Source: Solobacterium sp. (GTDB lineage Bacteria; Bacillota_I; Bacilli_A; Erysipelotrichales; Erysipelotrichaceae). Taken from it: a stretch of 8,442 bases of DNA. The stretch lies in assembly GCA_017419465.1 (NCBI GenBank), contig JAFOLE010000051.1, positions 1 to 8,442 of the forward strand, given 5' to 3'. Made by a program: the position numbers and the translations under genes. Of the stretch, positions 7,109 through 8,442 are shown one piece after another. The first letter of the stretch is position 1; each line of letters begins with the position of its first letter. The notes beneath the pieces are model-generated. The model searched no databases, was not told where the DNA came from, and saw only the letters and a list, made by a program, of their open reading frames with translations.

Positions 7109-8343
7109 CCACAAAGGAACTCATGATGCGGGCAAAACAGGAAGCCCGCGCGGGCGTGCCCGATGCACAGCAGCGGAATGATGCTCTGCGGAAAATGGCA
7201 GATGCGCTGATTTCCCATACCGATACAATTCTCGCCGCAAATAAAATTGACCGCGAAGCTTCAAAGGACAGCCTCAGCGAAGTCATGATGGACCGCCTGA
7301 AGCTGGATGAAAAACGCATTGCGGCCATGGCGCAGGGCGTCCGGGAAGTCGCCGACCTCCCCGATCCCCTCGGACGGACACTCCATGCGCGCACACTCCC
7401 GAACGGTCTTGAAGTAAAACGCGTCAGTGTTCCGATGGGCGTCATCGCGATCATCTATGAAAGCCGCCCGAATGTCACAAGCGATGCGGCTGCCCTTGCG
7501 CTCAAAGCAGGCAGCGCGGTAATTCTGCGCAGCGGCAGAAATGCATGGGAAAGCGCAAACGCGATCGTGCAGGCCATGCAGGAAGGCCTTGCGGCGGCAG
7601 GTCTTTCGAAAGACCGCATCCTGCTGGTTGAAGACAAGAGCCGCGACAGCGCAAAGGAACTGATGCACGGAAACGGCTATATCGATCTGCTGATTCCCCG
7701 CGGCGGTGCCGGACTGATCCGCACCTGCGTGGAGGAAGCGACCGTACCGGTCATCGAAACCGGAACCGGAATCTGTCATGTATATGTCGATGAAAGCGCC
7801 GATGAAGACATGGCGCTCAATATCGTTGAAAACGCCAAAACCAGCCGCCCTTCCGTCTGCAATGCGGAAGAAGTCCTGCTGGTACACCGCAGTAAACTCG
7901 CATCCTTCCTGCCGAAGCTGCAGGAGCGCTTAACAAAGCGGGATCATCCGGTGGAGCTGCGGCTCGATGAGGCATGCGCCGAAATCATCCCCGGCACCCC
8001 TGCCGGTGAGGCAGACTTCGATACGGAATTTCTGGACTATATCCTTGCGGTAAAAGCAGTGGATTCCGTTGAGGAGGCAATCGCACATATCAATACGCAC
8101 GGCACCCACCACAGCGATGCGATCATTACAGACAATGAGGACAATGCCGCAAAGTTCACCGCCCTGGTGGACAGCGCCTGCGTCTATGTCAACGCCAGCA
8201 CCCGCTTCACCGACGGCGGTGAGTTCGGACTTGGCTGCGAAATGGGTATTTCCACCCAGAAGCTTCACGCCCGCGGTCCGATGGGACTTGAAGAATTATG
8301 CACATCCAAATACGTCATCCACGGTGACGGTCAGATCAGATAG
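7105..8343 (+). CDS. proA: Glutamate-5-semialdehyde dehydrogenase (gamma-glutamyl phosphate reductase)
   Basis: Reduces gamma-glutamyl phosphate with NADPH to glutamate-5-semialdehyde, which cyclises to pyrroline-5-carboxylate, the second step of proline synthesis. The 412-residue length is normal for ProA. Family landmarks include VPMGVIAIIYESRPNVTSDAAALALKAG (109-136), the probable catalytic cysteine in RPSVCNAEEVLL (Cys252), and the C-terminal block GGEFGLGCEMGISTQKLHARGPMGLEEL (about 370-397). The aldehyde dehydrogenase fold and all expected motifs are intact. It starts within the proB stop codon, and ProB and ProA are thought to hand over the unstable acyl phosphate directly. proC, needed for the last step, is not in the window. 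Confidence 0.98.
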   Translation: MTTKELMMRAKQEARAGVPDAQQRNDALRKMADALISHTDTILAANKIDREASKDSLSEVMMDRLKLDEKRIAAMAQGVREVADLPDPLGRTLHARTLPNGLEVKRVSVPMGVIAIIYESRPNVTSDAAALALKAGSAVILRSGRNAWESANAIVQAMQEGLAAAGLSKDRILLVEDKSRDSAKELMHGNGYIDLLIPRGGAGLIRTCVEEATVPVIETGTGICHVYVDESADEDMALNIVENAKTSRPSVCNAEEVLLVHRSKLASFLPKLQERLTKRDHPVELRLDEACAEIIPGTPAGEADFDTEFLDYILAVKAVDSVEEAIAHINTHGTHHSDAIITDNEDNAAKFTALVDSACVYVNASTRFTDGGEFGLGCEMGISTQKLHARGPMGLEELCTSKYVIHGDGQIR

Positions 8344-8351
8344 GAGACAAT

Positions 8352-8442
8352 ATGAACGAACGTAACGAAAAAATCATGAATCAGATCAAAGGGAAACTGA
8401 TTGTTTCCTGCCAGGCACTTCCGGAAGAGCCGCTTCACAGCA
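8352..8442 (+). CDS. nanE: N-acetylmannosamine-6-phosphate 2-epimerase, 5' part only
   Basis: Only the first 30 codons lie in the window. The protein begins MNERNEKIMNQ and continues with KLIVSCQALPEEPLHS (residues 15-30). The LIVSCQALP-EPLHS segment is, from memory, the hallmark start of Gram-positive NanE proteins, nearly the same as in Staphylococcus aureus. NanE converts N-acetylmannosamine-6-phosphate to N-acetylglucosamine-6-phosphate in sialic acid and amino-sugar catabolism, in the cytoplasm. A ribosome site AGGAG (8342-8346) overlaps the proA stop codon, and only 8 bases separate the two genes, so nanE is probably co-transcribed with proBA. Whether the gene is complete, and whether other nan genes follow, cannot be seen. 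Confidence 0.9.
   Translation, partial: MNERNEKIMNQIKGKLIVSCQALPEEPLHS

Noticed and set aside
1..8442. CRISPR array, insertion sequence, tRNA, rRNA, riboswitch or phage attachment site
   Set aside because: No regularly spaced repeats, transposase or integrase-like frames, or recognisable structured RNA were seen. The two gaps between genes over 100 bp are filled mostly by promoter elements.

Overview
The window looks like ordinary chromosome of a low-to-mid-GC Gram-positive bacterium (Bacillota; an Erysipelotrichia- or Clostridia-like gut organism is my inference). Support comes from the strong AGGAGG-type ribosome sites, a lipoprotein in place of a periplasmic partner, a short ProB, and a NanE start very like that of staphylococci. 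I see no mobile element, tRNA, rRNA or CRISPR array.

Layout. Bases 1-1046 (minus strand) carry most of the glycolytic gene pgk, cut by the left edge, with its own promoter in the 105-bp gap at 1047-1151. Bases 1152-6200 (minus strand) form a compact three-gene operon: an ABC ATPase of the MacB/LolD type, a 778-residue permease with two FtsX modules, and a 674-residue probable lipoprotein with X-X-X-Leu-X-X-Gly heptad repeats. The ATPase and permease overlap by 4 bp, and the permease and lipoprotein by 11 bp. The gap at 6201-6334 is divergent. It holds a good promoter for the ABC operon, with a perfect 7-bp inverted repeat over the predicted transcription start, and a weaker promoter for the rightward genes. 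Bases 6335-8343 (plus strand) are proB and proA, overlapping by 4 bp. Only 8 bp later nanE (N-acetylmannosamine-6-phosphate epimerase) begins and runs off the right edge.

How the genes work together. ProB and ProA are successive steps from glutamate to glutamate-5-semialdehyde in proline synthesis; NanE belongs to amino-sugar/sialic acid catabolism and seems to be co-transcribed with them. The ATPase, permease and lipoprotein probably form one envelope complex, in which cytoplasmic ATP hydrolysis drives movement of the permease's extracellular domains and the lipoprotein acts as an extracellular partner. The substrate cannot be read from the sequence. This trio, with its likely operator, is the least understood part of the window.
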